Shown: one piece after another, positions 36,909 to 42,880 of the stretch
Numbering within the stretch: position 1 is the stretch's first letter
How the letters are laid out: every line of letters begins with the position of its first letter
Assembly (NCBI GenBank): GCA_016928305.1
Contig: JAFGKY010000060.1
Span: 1-42,880, forward strand
Source: Bacteroidales bacterium
Lineage (GTDB): Bacteria; Bacteroidota; Bacteroidia; Bacteroidales; UBA10428
Length of the DNA stretch: 42,880 nucleotides
Direction of reading: 5' to 3'
The notes under the pieces: generated by a model
Databases searched by the model: none
The model's input: only the letters and a program-made list of their open reading frames with translations
What the model was told of the DNA's origin: nothing
Program-made: the position numbers and the translations under genes

Positions 36909-37406
36909 ATGACTAAAAAACTTAAACGCCGGGAATTCCTGGTAAAAGGATCGTGTGCAGGCATTGCCTGCTGTGCTGCACTCATGGGTCCAAAAGGATT
37001 GTGCTTTGGAAATACATTACAATTGCCTGATGATGAACCAATTGATCCAAAAGCATTGAACTATTGCGGATATCAATGTCCGTCTGATTGCAAATTTCTC
37101 CAGGCTTCCCTGAAGAACGATACGGAACTAAAAAAGGAAGCCTATCAGCTATGGAAGATAAAAGAGAAATACAATATTGATTTTGATCCGGAGACCATTT
37201 TCTGCTTTGGCTGTAAAAACGAGGAAAAACCCTTGGGAGTTGTAGTGAAGCATTGTCCGGTTCGGCAGTGTGTTATTTCCAAAGGGCTTGATTGCTGTAT
37301 TGAATGCAATGAACTGAGTGAATGTAAGAAAGAACTATGGAGCCAGTTTCCGGATTTCAAACAGTACGTAATGGAAATGCAGAAGAAATACCGGCGGGAA
37401 GGTTGA
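36909..37406 (+). CDS. Tat-signal, Cys-rich DUF3795-like protein
   Basis: The ATG at 36909 is preferred because it gives a standard twin-arginine signal, MTKKLKRREFLVKGSCAG, and a 165-residue product; the frame is open from 36879. After the signal comes a Cys-rich domain: YCGYQCPSDCKF, IFCFGCKNE, KHCPVRQCVISKGLDCCIECNELSECKK in outline (CxxxC, CxxC, CxxxxC, CCxxC spacing). This matches DUF3795, a small putative metal-binding family usually without a known function. A Tat signal implies that the domain folds with its metal or cofactor in the cytoplasm before export. The CC pair in GIACCAAL could also allow lipidation. The stop codon lies at the start of an 8-bp tandem repeat tract. Confidence 0.82.
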   Translation: MTKKLKRREFLVKGSCAGIACCAALMGPKGLCFGNTLQLPDDEPIDPKALNYCGYQCPSDCKFLQASLKNDTELKKEAYQLWKIKEKYNIDFDPETIFCFGCKNEEKPLGVVVKHCPVRQCVISKGLDCCIECNELSECKKELWSQFPDFKQYVMEMQKKYRREG

Positions 37407-37408
37407 AA

Positions 37409-37488
37409 GTTTGAAGGTTTGAAAGTTTGAAAGTTTGAAGGTTTGAAAGTTTGAAAGTTTGAAAATTTGAAGGTTTGAAAGTTTGAAA
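37409..37488. repeat. Tandem repeat, ten 8-bp units GTTTGAA[A/G]
   Basis: Ten consecutive 8-bp units occupy 37409-37488; seven are GTTTGAAA or close variants, the others end in G, and one begins ATTTGAAG. The tract starts 2 nt after the stop of the Tat/DUF3795 gene. Confidence 0.9.
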
Positions 37489-37497
37489 AGATTGTCC

Positions 37498-37546
37498 GTG
37501 AACCGTGAACTGTGAACCGTGAACTGTGAACCGTGAACCGTGAACT
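37498..37546. repeat. Tandem repeat, seven 7-bp units GTGAAC[C/T]
   Basis: Seven perfect 7-bp units, GTGAACC or GTGAACT, occupy 37498-37546, 9 nt after the 8-bp tract. Between this and the tonB-like gene no other gene is seen; a candidate promoter lies at 37639. Confidence 0.9.
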
Positions 37547-37638
37547 ATTAACAAGGCCATAACTCATAAAAATTGTTAACATACCTGCCAGAAGGTCGGG
37601 AAATCTAACGGCCTGTTACTCCTTTTCGTAAAAAAAAC

Positions 37639-37646
37639 TAAATTTG
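37639..37646 (+). promoter_or_regulatory. Candidate -7 element for the tonB-exbB-exbD cluster
   Basis: TAAATTTG matches TAnnTTTG. Transcription would begin near 37653, at the first base of the longest open frame. This makes the downstream ATG 37771 (leader about 118 nt) the more likely start of the TonB-like protein. Confidence 0.45.
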
Positions 37647-37770
37647 CACCGGTTTGAGCCGCCTTGAAAGCATTCTCAGGCTATGGCCTGATTTTTGTCC
37701 GAAAAGAACAAGTAAGGTTTCGGGATTGAAGGTAAAAATATCTTTCCTGAAAAAAGAAACCAATGAGAGA

Positions 37771-38481
37771 ATGAATAAGGACATTCAGAAAGCAGATACC
37801 ATAAGTAAATGGGCACCGTTGCTGGGTACATTGCTTCTTCATGCCGTGGTTTTTCTGCTGCTGGCCGTAAATGTCCGTGGCCTGAAGGATCGGTTTCTTC
37901 AATCAAAGATAAATGAAATTATTGAGTTTATTGAATTTCAGGACTTAAGCGGTGGATACGAGAGTACCATGCCTCCGTTACCGGCTCCCCTGGTTCCTAT
38001 TGAGCCGAAAATGATAATCGAAAAGATCGAAACCGAGGAATTGTTAACCATGAACAGTGAACTGCCGGATGATTTTACGGCTGAGGTTAACACCCGGGAT
38101 GATCGGGGAACGGATACCATGGAAGTGGTTGATGTCAGCGCAACAGGGGGGCAGGGAGGATACGGTGACGGATTGACGGGCATCAGCGACTATAAATTGC
38201 CTACCTTTCTTGGCCGGGATTATAATTATTTCCATATTTGGTTCCAGGATCAGTTCAAATATCCTGCTGAAATGAAAGACCGATATATTACCCAGGTAAT
38301 GGTTGTTTTCATGGTTGATGCTGAAGGCAATGTGACCCGTGTCAGCGTTCGGAACTGTTCCAATGACTTGATTGCACAGGAAATAAACCGGGTTATGAAA
38401 TTGTCACCCAAATGGAGTCCGGCCCAACGGGGAGGAAGGAATATCAATCATTATTTTCAATTGCCAGTAAATATTAATTAA
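37771..38481 (+). CDS. TonB-like energy transducer
   Basis: The ATG at 37771 gives 236 residues with a short cytoplasmic tail, one TM helix (WAPLLGTLLLHAVVFLLLAV), a linker with PPLPAPLVPIEPK, and a C-terminal TonB domain at about 150-236. That domain shows KYPAEMKDRYITQVMVVFMV and DAEGNVTRVSVRNCSN, the VxFxVdxxGxVxxVxV pattern of the family. The frame is open upstream to 37654, but those residues are not TonB-like. TonB spans the periplasm and passes the energy of ExbBD to outer-membrane receptors such as SusC. The gene is followed by exbB (22 nt) and exbD (2 nt), so the three probably form one complex. The gene order with tonB first is less common than exbB-exbD-tonB. Confidence 0.88.
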   Translation: MNKDIQKADTISKWAPLLGTLLLHAVVFLLLAVNVRGLKDRFLQSKINEIIEFIEFQDLSGGYESTMPPLPAPLVPIEPKMIIEKIETEELLTMNSELPDDFTAEVNTRDDRGTDTMEVVDVSATGGQGGYGDGLTGISDYKLPTFLGRDYNYFHIWFQDQFKYPAEMKDRYITQVMVVFMVDAEGNVTRVSVRNCSNDLIAQEINRVMKLSPKWSPAQRGGRNINHYFQLPVNIN

Positions 38482-38503
38482 TTATAATTTAAACGTTCAT
38501 ACT

Positions 38504-39151
38504 ATGCTACTTTTTATTGATAATGTTGTTACCAACCCGGAGCCTGCAGAATATATGTCAGTTCTTCAACTGATGGCAAAAGGAGGGGTTGTGATGATAC
38601 CCATATTGTTGTTTTCAATGATATCGGTATATGTTTTTATTGATAAACTTATTTATGTTATAAAGAATGCCAAAGCAGAAAACGGCTTTTCGCAAAGACT
38701 CGTAAAGGAGTTATCGGATGGCAGGAAAGATCAGGCCTTGTTGATCTGCAGGAATAATAATTCAACGGGAAGGATTTTTGAAAACGGGCTGTCAAAACTG
38801 GGCAAACCTGTTCAGGAAATTGAAGATGTAATGGAATCTGCAGCCAATATCGAAATTTCCAAAATGGAAAAACATACAGGCTATCTTGGGATCATAGCCG
38901 GTATTGCCCCCATGTTGGGCTTTATCGGTACCATATCGGGGGTTATCAAAATATTTTATAATATCTCCCTGTCGGATAACATAAGCATTGGTCTGATTGC
39001 AGACGGATTGTATCAAAAAATGATCTGCAGTGCCACGGGTCTGATCGTTGGTGTGGTGGCCTATGCCTTTTATCATTACCTGCAAATGCAGATTGATCGA
39101 TATTCTTCAAGGTTACACGAACATGTTTTGGTTTTTATTAAATCCTTATAG
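38504..39151 (+). CDS. exbB: ExbB/TolQ/MotA-family proton-channel protein
   Basis: The 215-residue protein has three predicted TM segments: VVMIPILLFSMISVYVFI near 30-47, then a cytoplasmic loop, then IAGIAPMLGFIGTISGVIKI at about 128-147 and ICSATGLIVGVVAYAFYHYL at about 171-190. The APMLGFIGTISG motif is the family signature, and helices two and three line the proton pathway with ExbD. The length and topology fit ExbB. It is 22 nt after the TonB-like gene and 2 nt before exbD. An upstream N-terminal extension typical of some Bacteroidota ExbB proteins is short here. Function: inner-membrane proton motor powering TonB-dependent import. Confidence 0.93.
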   Translation: MLLFIDNVVTNPEPAEYMSVLQLMAKGGVVMIPILLFSMISVYVFIDKLIYVIKNAKAENGFSQRLVKELSDGRKDQALLICRNNNSTGRIFENGLSKLGKPVQEIEDVMESAANIEISKMEKHTGYLGIIAGIAPMLGFIGTISGVIKIFYNISLSDNISIGLIADGLYQKMICSATGLIVGVVAYAFYHYLQMQIDRYSSRLHEHVLVFIKSL

Positions 39152-39153
39152 CA

Positions 39154-39549
39154 ATGAAAATTCAGAGATCGAAACATTTTACACCGGAAGTTGCCACTTC
39201 CTCGCTGAATGATATCATGTTCTTTCTCCTGCTTTTCTTTCTGATTGTCTCTACTTTTGCCAATCCTAATGTCATTAAAGTGTTGTTGCCAAAAGCACAG
39301 TCGGCACAGGCGATCAACAAAAAGCAGATCAGTATAACCGTTACGGATGATAAGCGATATTTTATCAACGACCGTGAAGTTCCTTTCGAATATATCAGGA
39401 CCGAATTGCAGGCGAGGACAACCGGACTGGATAATCCGACCATCATCCTGCGGTTCTCCAATAAGCTCAGTATTCAGGATCTGGTGGATGTATTGCAGAT
39501 AGGCAACAGCCTGAACATCAAAATGGTGCTGGCCACACAGAAGGAATGA
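39154..39549 (+). CDS. exbD: ExbD/TolR-family protein
   Basis: The 131-residue protein has the ExbD layout. A short cytoplasmic tail is followed by a TM helix (SLNDIMFFLLLFFLIVSTF) carrying the essential Asp at about residue 20. A small periplasmic domain then contains VLLPKAQSAQ, ISITVTDDKRYFIND and the final LVDVLQIGNSLNIKMVLAT. It works with ExbB and TonB to harvest the proton gradient. It starts 2 nt after exbB, so the two are translationally coupled. The CotH-family gene follows 34 nt downstream and is probably co-transcribed. Confidence 0.93.
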   Translation: MKIQRSKHFTPEVATSSLNDIMFFLLLFFLIVSTFANPNVIKVLLPKAQSAQAINKKQISITVTDDKRYFINDREVPFEYIRTELQARTTGLDNPTIILRFSNKLSIQDLVDVLQIGNSLNIKMVLATQKE

Positions 39550-39583
39550 TAATTCGTGTAAATTGATCCTGATGTTGATTTTC

Positions 39584-42148
39584 ATGAAGAGACATTCAAT
39601 CCTGCTTATATTTTTATTGGCAATTATTTGTGCCGTTCAGGGCCAGATCTATTTTCCCGAGGCAGGCCAGGCATACAGAACGGATGTTTTACCCCGTATC
39701 GATATTACGATCGATGAAGATTCGCTGCAATGGATATACGATAACGTTGAATCTATGAAGGAGTTCAAGGCTCTTTTTATATACAGTGCAGGAAGTACCG
39801 TTGATACAGTGCCGGAGGTGGGTTTCCGGTTACGCGGGAACACATCGAGGCAATCAGCAAAAAAATCATTTAAAGTGTCTTTTAACACCTTCACTCCCGG
39901 AGGGAAGTTTTATGGTATCGAAAAGATGAATCTCAACGGGGAACACAATGATCCGTCCATTATCAGGAGCCATCTGACCTGGAATCTTTTCAGGCAGATG
40001 AAGGTGGCTGCTTCAAGAAGCAATCCTGTTGATCTTTACATAAACGGCAGGTATTATGGTTTGTATATCAATGTTGAGCATGTGGATGAGGAGTTTGCCG
40101 AAAGCCGTTTCGGGAACAAGCTGGGGAATTTGTACAAATGCACATACCCGGCAAGCCTCACTTACCTGGGCGACAACCCGGATGACTATAAGAACAGCAA
40201 CTACGAATTAAAAACCAATACAGAGAAGGATGACTATTCCGATCTGATAAATTTCATTTATACCCTGAATAACGTGACACCGGAACAATTCCCCGCTGAA
40301 ATTGAACCCATTTTCAATGTGAACGGATTTTTGCGATACCTGGCCGTAGAGATATTTACTGGTCATTGGGATGGCTATTCATACCTTAAGAACAACTTTT
40401 ATTTATTCAACAACCTTATCAGCGGTAAATTTGAATTCGTACCCTACGATGTTGATAATACTTTCGGCATCGACTGGTTTGGCATCGATTGGGCCAACCG
40501 CGACATATACAACTGGTGGAACGGTGGTGAAGCCAGACCTTTAACATCAAAAATATTCGAAAATCAAGTCTACAAAGACCGCTTTTCTTTTTTCCTGAAT
40601 GAACTGGTTACACAATATGCAACCACCGGCACCTATTTTCCTGTGATCGATGCCATAAAATCGAAAATTGACGCTTCGGCCGAGGCGGATGAATACCGGA
40701 CTTATGATTATAATTATTCGTTTGACGATTACAACCGGTCCTATACCGAAGCGCTGGGTGCTCATGTGAAATATGGATTAAAACCCTATATTACCACACG
40801 CATCAACAGCATCAACCAGCAACTGGATCTGAACCCGATAGCACCCATAATTGAAAATGTGTATCACAGCTTTCCGCAACTTAACCAGCCCGTTCTGGTT
40901 CATCTGAACATAACCGACGATCAGGCTGATCCTTCGGGTGAGCTGTTTTACAGCGTTAACGATGGGGCATTTAATGCGGTGCCGTTAGCACATGGTACTG
41001 AAAATAAATACATAGCTGAAATACCTGCTTTGACCGAACCCGGCACGGTAAAATATTATATTGAAGCTGCCGATGCCGGCATGAACACAACCCGCGAACC
41101 GTCTTACGGTGATTATGCAATACATATCGGGGTCAGCGATATGGAGCTGATGATAACCGAATTCATGGCAGGAAACGGCAATACCATTGTGGATAATTAC
41201 GGGGCCAGCGAAGACTGGATTGAAATCAGGAACACCGGCAATGAAACCGTTAGCCTTGCCGGTAAATACCTTACCGATGACCTGCAGCACCGTAATAAAT
41301 TCGCATTGCCCGATGTAAGCCTGGAACCCGGTGAGCATTACCTTATCTGGGCTGACAGTGACAGGGAGCAGGGGCCTGATCATGCCGGTTTTAAATTGAA
41401 TGCCGGCGGGGAATCCATAGGGCTGTTCGACTCCTATGAAGCTGACTATGCCCCCATTCACACGCTGGACTATTCAGCACAGGCAACAGATGTTTCAAGC
41501 GGCATCAATACCTCGGGAGAATGGGTTCAGCAAACCTTCATCACCCCTATGGGAGAGAACAATTCCGCCGATGTGGCTTTCGTAACCTTCCGGTTCAATA
41601 TGAACAAGGAGATCGGGGAAGGGCGTTTTAACCCGGCCAACGACTTTATCGATGTTGCCGGAACGTTCAATGGCTGGAATGGAGATGTCGAAGTACACGA
41701 TGGCAATGAAGACGGCATCTATCAATACACGGCATTTGGTTTTACAACCAACGAGACCATCGAGTACAAGGCCCGTATCAATGCTGACTGGAGTAATGCT
41801 GAGTTTCCCGAGCTTGGTGGTGAAGGTAACCGTGTTTACACCCTTGTTTCGGGTCATAATATACTTAATCACTGGTATAATGAAACAGAAACAGGAATTA
41901 ATGATGCTGCTCCCGGAATGATGCTGACCGTTTTTCCCAATCCGGCACCTTCGGGGAACTTTGTTGCAAACGCAGACTTTAATATTGAGTCTGTGGTTAT
42001 ATACACACTTACCGGGACGGTTGTATATCAGAAAGAGACTGGCGGCACCCGTGAATTCCGGGTTCATGCTGACCTGGATAAAGGCATATACCTGCTCAGG
42101 GTTTCGGGCGATGACCGGGAATGGATAACCCGGATTGTCGTCTATTAA
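39584..42148 (+). CDS. Secreted CotH-family protein with lamin-tail domain, E-set domain and T9SS sorting domain
   Basis: ATG 39584 begins a signal peptide (SILLIFLLAIICAVQGQ) and gives 854 residues. The CotH-like domain covers about 35-400: VGFRLRGNTSRQSAKKSFKV, LYINVEHVDEEF, YELKTNTEKDDYSDL and FVPYDVDNTFG. The acidic YDVDNTFG motif corresponds to the metal-binding motif of CotH kinases, which are atypical secreted protein kinases. Residues about 515-625 are a lamin-tail domain (ELMITEFMAG, DWIEIRNTGNETVSLAG). Residues about 640-745 resemble an immunoglobulin-like carbohydrate-binding domain (FIDVAGTFNGWNGD, EYKARINADW). The last ~80 residues are a T9SS sorting domain (FPNPAPSGNFV..KGIYLLRVSG). 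The substrate is unknown. The close position behind exbD suggests a shared transcript with the TonB motor. Confidence 0.9.
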   Translation: MKRHSILLIFLLAIICAVQGQIYFPEAGQAYRTDVLPRIDITIDEDSLQWIYDNVESMKEFKALFIYSAGSTVDTVPEVGFRLRGNTSRQSAKKSFKVSFNTFTPGGKFYGIEKMNLNGEHNDPSIIRSHLTWNLFRQMKVAASRSNPVDLYINGRYYGLYINVEHVDEEFAESRFGNKLGNLYKCTYPASLTYLGDNPDDYKNSNYELKTNTEKDDYSDLINFIYTLNNVTPEQFPAEIEPIFNVNGFLRYLAVEIFTGHWDGYSYLKNNFYLFNNLISGKFEFVPYDVDNTFGIDWFGIDWANRDIYNWWNGGEARPLTSKIFENQVYKDRFSFFLNELVTQYATTGTYFPVIDAIKSKIDASAEADEYRTYDYNYSFDDYNRSYTEALGAHVKYGLKPYITTRINSINQQLDLNPIAPIIENVYHSFPQLNQPVLVHLNITDDQADPSGELFYSVNDGAFNAVPLAHGTENKYIAEIPALTEPGTVKYYIEAADAGMNTTREPSYGDYAIHIGVSDMELMITEFMAGNGNTIVDNYGASEDWIEIRNTGNETVSLAGKYLTDDLQHRNKFALPDVSLEPGEHYLIWADSDREQGPDHAGFKLNAGGESIGLFDSYEADYAPIHTLDYSAQATDVSSGINTSGEWVQQTFITPMGENNSADVAFVTFRFNMNKEIGEGRFNPANDFIDVAGTFNGWNGDVEVHDGNEDGIYQYTAFGFTTNETIEYKARINADWSNAEFPELGGEGNRVYTLVSGHNILNHWYNETETGINDAAPGMMLTVFPNPAPSGNFVANADFNIESVVIYTLTGTVVYQKETGGTREFRVHADLDKGIYLLRVSGDDREWITRIVVY

Positions 42149-42383
42149 TGTTTCCGAAGTTCGCTGGCTCGCTTTTTCAAAGGTTCGGCAGGCAGGCGTG
42201 CCTTATTCAATGAAGATTAAATTTTTACCGTTGCTTTGGGCCGGCAATCCAACGCTTTTACGTCTTTTGAATCCATAACACGGATTCAATGCTTTTTTGC
42301 TTGTGCAATATTCGCAGGTGCAACCTGCTTGTGGCTGTTTAAACGATTGGAGGTACAACCACCAATCAGCAACAGGTGAAATT
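42149..42383. other. Intergenic region between CotH gene and tRNA terminator
   Basis: No gene is recognised. A GGCAGGCAGG word occurs at 42187-42196; the same decamer or its complement occurs at 42684 and 42713. Confidence 0.5.
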
Positions 42384-42413
42384 AAAAATCCGGAAACGTG
42401 TTTCCGGATTTTT
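42384..42413 (-). terminator. Intrinsic terminator of tRNA-Phe
   Basis: AAAAATCCGGAAAC (42384-42397) and GTTTCCGGATTTTT (42400-42413) form a perfect 14-bp stem. It begins 2 nt downstream of the mature 3' end of the tRNA on the minus strand and ends in a T-run. Confidence 0.9.
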
Positions 42414-42415
42414 TG

Positions 42416-42488
<73 letters not shown>

Positions 42489-42530
42489 ATGTTATAAATA
42501 TCTATCGCCTAAACTTGTCTCTCTCAACAT

Positions 42531-42570
42531 CGAACCAGGGATACACGGATTTTCAGTGAGCTATGCCACC
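42531..42570 (-). pseudogene. Truncated tRNA-Phe copy
   Basis: On the plus strand CGAACCAGGGATACACGGAT continues TTTCAG and then jumps to TGAGCTATGCCACC. The sequence is identical to the intact tRNA-Phe gene except for one base and a 17-bp internal deletion, which removes part of the D arm and anticodon stem. It lacks the acceptor 3' arm. It cannot fold as a tRNA. Confidence 0.85.
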
Positions 42571-42587
42571 AGATGAAAATCGCGGTG

Positions 42588-42617
42588 CAAATCTAAAGAA
42601 AAAAATCATTTCGCAAA
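42588..42617 (-). promoter_or_regulatory. Promoter of the tRNA-Phe unit
   Basis: On the minus strand TTTG (42614-42617) is followed by 18 nt and TAGATTTG (42588-42595), close to the Bacteroidota consensus TTTG-N19-21-TAnnTTTG. The predicted transcript passes through the truncated copy before the intact tRNA gene. Confidence 0.7.
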
Positions 42618-42659
42618 ACTTTTTCTTGGTCAAATTGCTCCAAAACAGGAAGTGACATC

Positions 42660-42757
42660 ATGCAGGTCATATAGTCGTGCAAGCCTGCCTGCCTGGCGCA
42701 GGTCCTTGGTTTGGCAGGCAGGTCGTGCAGGTCATGCAAGTCATGCAGGTCATACGA
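42660..42757. repeat. GTCATGCAG short direct repeats with inverted GGCAGGCAGG
   Basis: The words CAGGTCAT, GTCGTGCA and GTCATGCA recur at about 10-bp intervals. CCTGCCTGCC (42684-42693) and GGCAGGCAGG (42713-42722) form an inverted pair within the tract. Confidence 0.6.
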
Positions 42758-42769
42758 TAAAGGTTCTTC

Positions 42770-42812
42770 TCTACTAGCTACTGACTACTAGCAACTAACT
42801 ACTAACTACTAA
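42770..42812. repeat. Short-word repeat tract (CTAACTACTA type)
   Basis: The tract is made of CTACTAGC and AACTACT permutations and resembles the complement of the tract at 5984-6023. Confidence 0.5.
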
Positions 42813-42841
42813 TGCGAATTAAGAGTTGAAAAATAGATTTC

Positions 42842-42880
42842 ATGTTATTTTTCACTTATATCATTAGCCCCGACCTTCAG
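42842..42880 (+). CDS. Possible start of a GIY-YIG-type nuclease gene (3' end outside window)
   Basis: An ATG at 42842 opens a frame running to the window edge, 13 codons reading MLFFTYIISPDLQ. The F-x-YII pattern resembles the first strand of GIY-YIG proteins, which often lie beside tRNA genes in Bacteroidota. Thirteen residues are too few for a firm call. Confidence 0.25.
   Translation, partial: MLFFTYIISPDLQ

Noticed and set aside
37409..37546. Possible CRISPR array
   Set aside because: The repeats are contiguous 8-bp and 7-bp units without spacers, and no cas gene is present.
37654..37770. N-terminal extension of the TonB-like protein
   Set aside because: It would be nearly leaderless from the predicted promoter, and TonB proteins normally begin shortly before the membrane helix.

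Overview
The window looks like a chromosomal segment of a polysaccharide-degrading Bacteroidota, probably from the Bacteroidales/Marinilabiliales side; the order is an inference. Evidence includes a SusC/SusD pair, six secreted proteins with type IX secretion (T9SS) C-terminal sorting domains, sensors with two-component-regulator propellers, and many candidate promoters of the Bacteroidota type (-7 TAnnTTTG).

Left part (1-14311). The 3' end of a DUF418-like membrane protein is followed by a repeat-rich spacer and two secreted parallel beta-helix proteins. The first of these contains two tandem copies of a 418-residue unit. A perfect 17-bp hairpin then separates them from a convergent RRM RNA-binding protein. 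Next come a long-chain acyl-CoA ligase, a small outer-membrane beta-barrel protein and a GH105-type unsaturated glycuronyl hydrolase. A membrane-tethered propeller/Y_Y_Y/LuxR-type regulator is divergent from GH105. A Cys-rich lipoprotein follows.

Central part (14358-36575, all minus strand). This is a compact polysaccharide utilisation locus in the order SusC, SusD, GH5-CBM6, GH16-CBM6 and an FHS-type sugar permease. The last three genes are separated by only 3-4 nt. The enzyme set points to a beta-1,3-glucan such as laminarin: capture and import by SusCD, depolymerisation by the two T9SS-exported hydrolases, and sugar uptake by the permease. Upstream of susC are three tandem paralogous hybrid histidine kinases. 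Each has about 14 propeller blades, Y_Y_Y, one membrane helix, a signalling coiled coil, HisKA, HATPase and REC, but none has the AraC DNA-binding domain found in canonical PUL hybrid two-component systems. Their coiled coils contain four, two and three copies of a 14-residue module. Upstream of the candidate susC promoter there are four ACATC pentamers spaced exactly 11 bp apart, which looks like an activator operator.

Right part (36879-42880). A Tat-signal DUF3795-like protein is followed by 8-bp and 7-bp tandem repeats, then a tonB-exbB-exbD cluster joined to a large secreted CotH-family protein. A tRNA-Phe gene lies on the minus strand with a terminator downstream. A truncated tRNA-Phe copy sits between it and a near-consensus promoter. 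The right edge may hold the first codons of another gene.

Functions are assigned from recognisable motifs read by eye; no database search was run.
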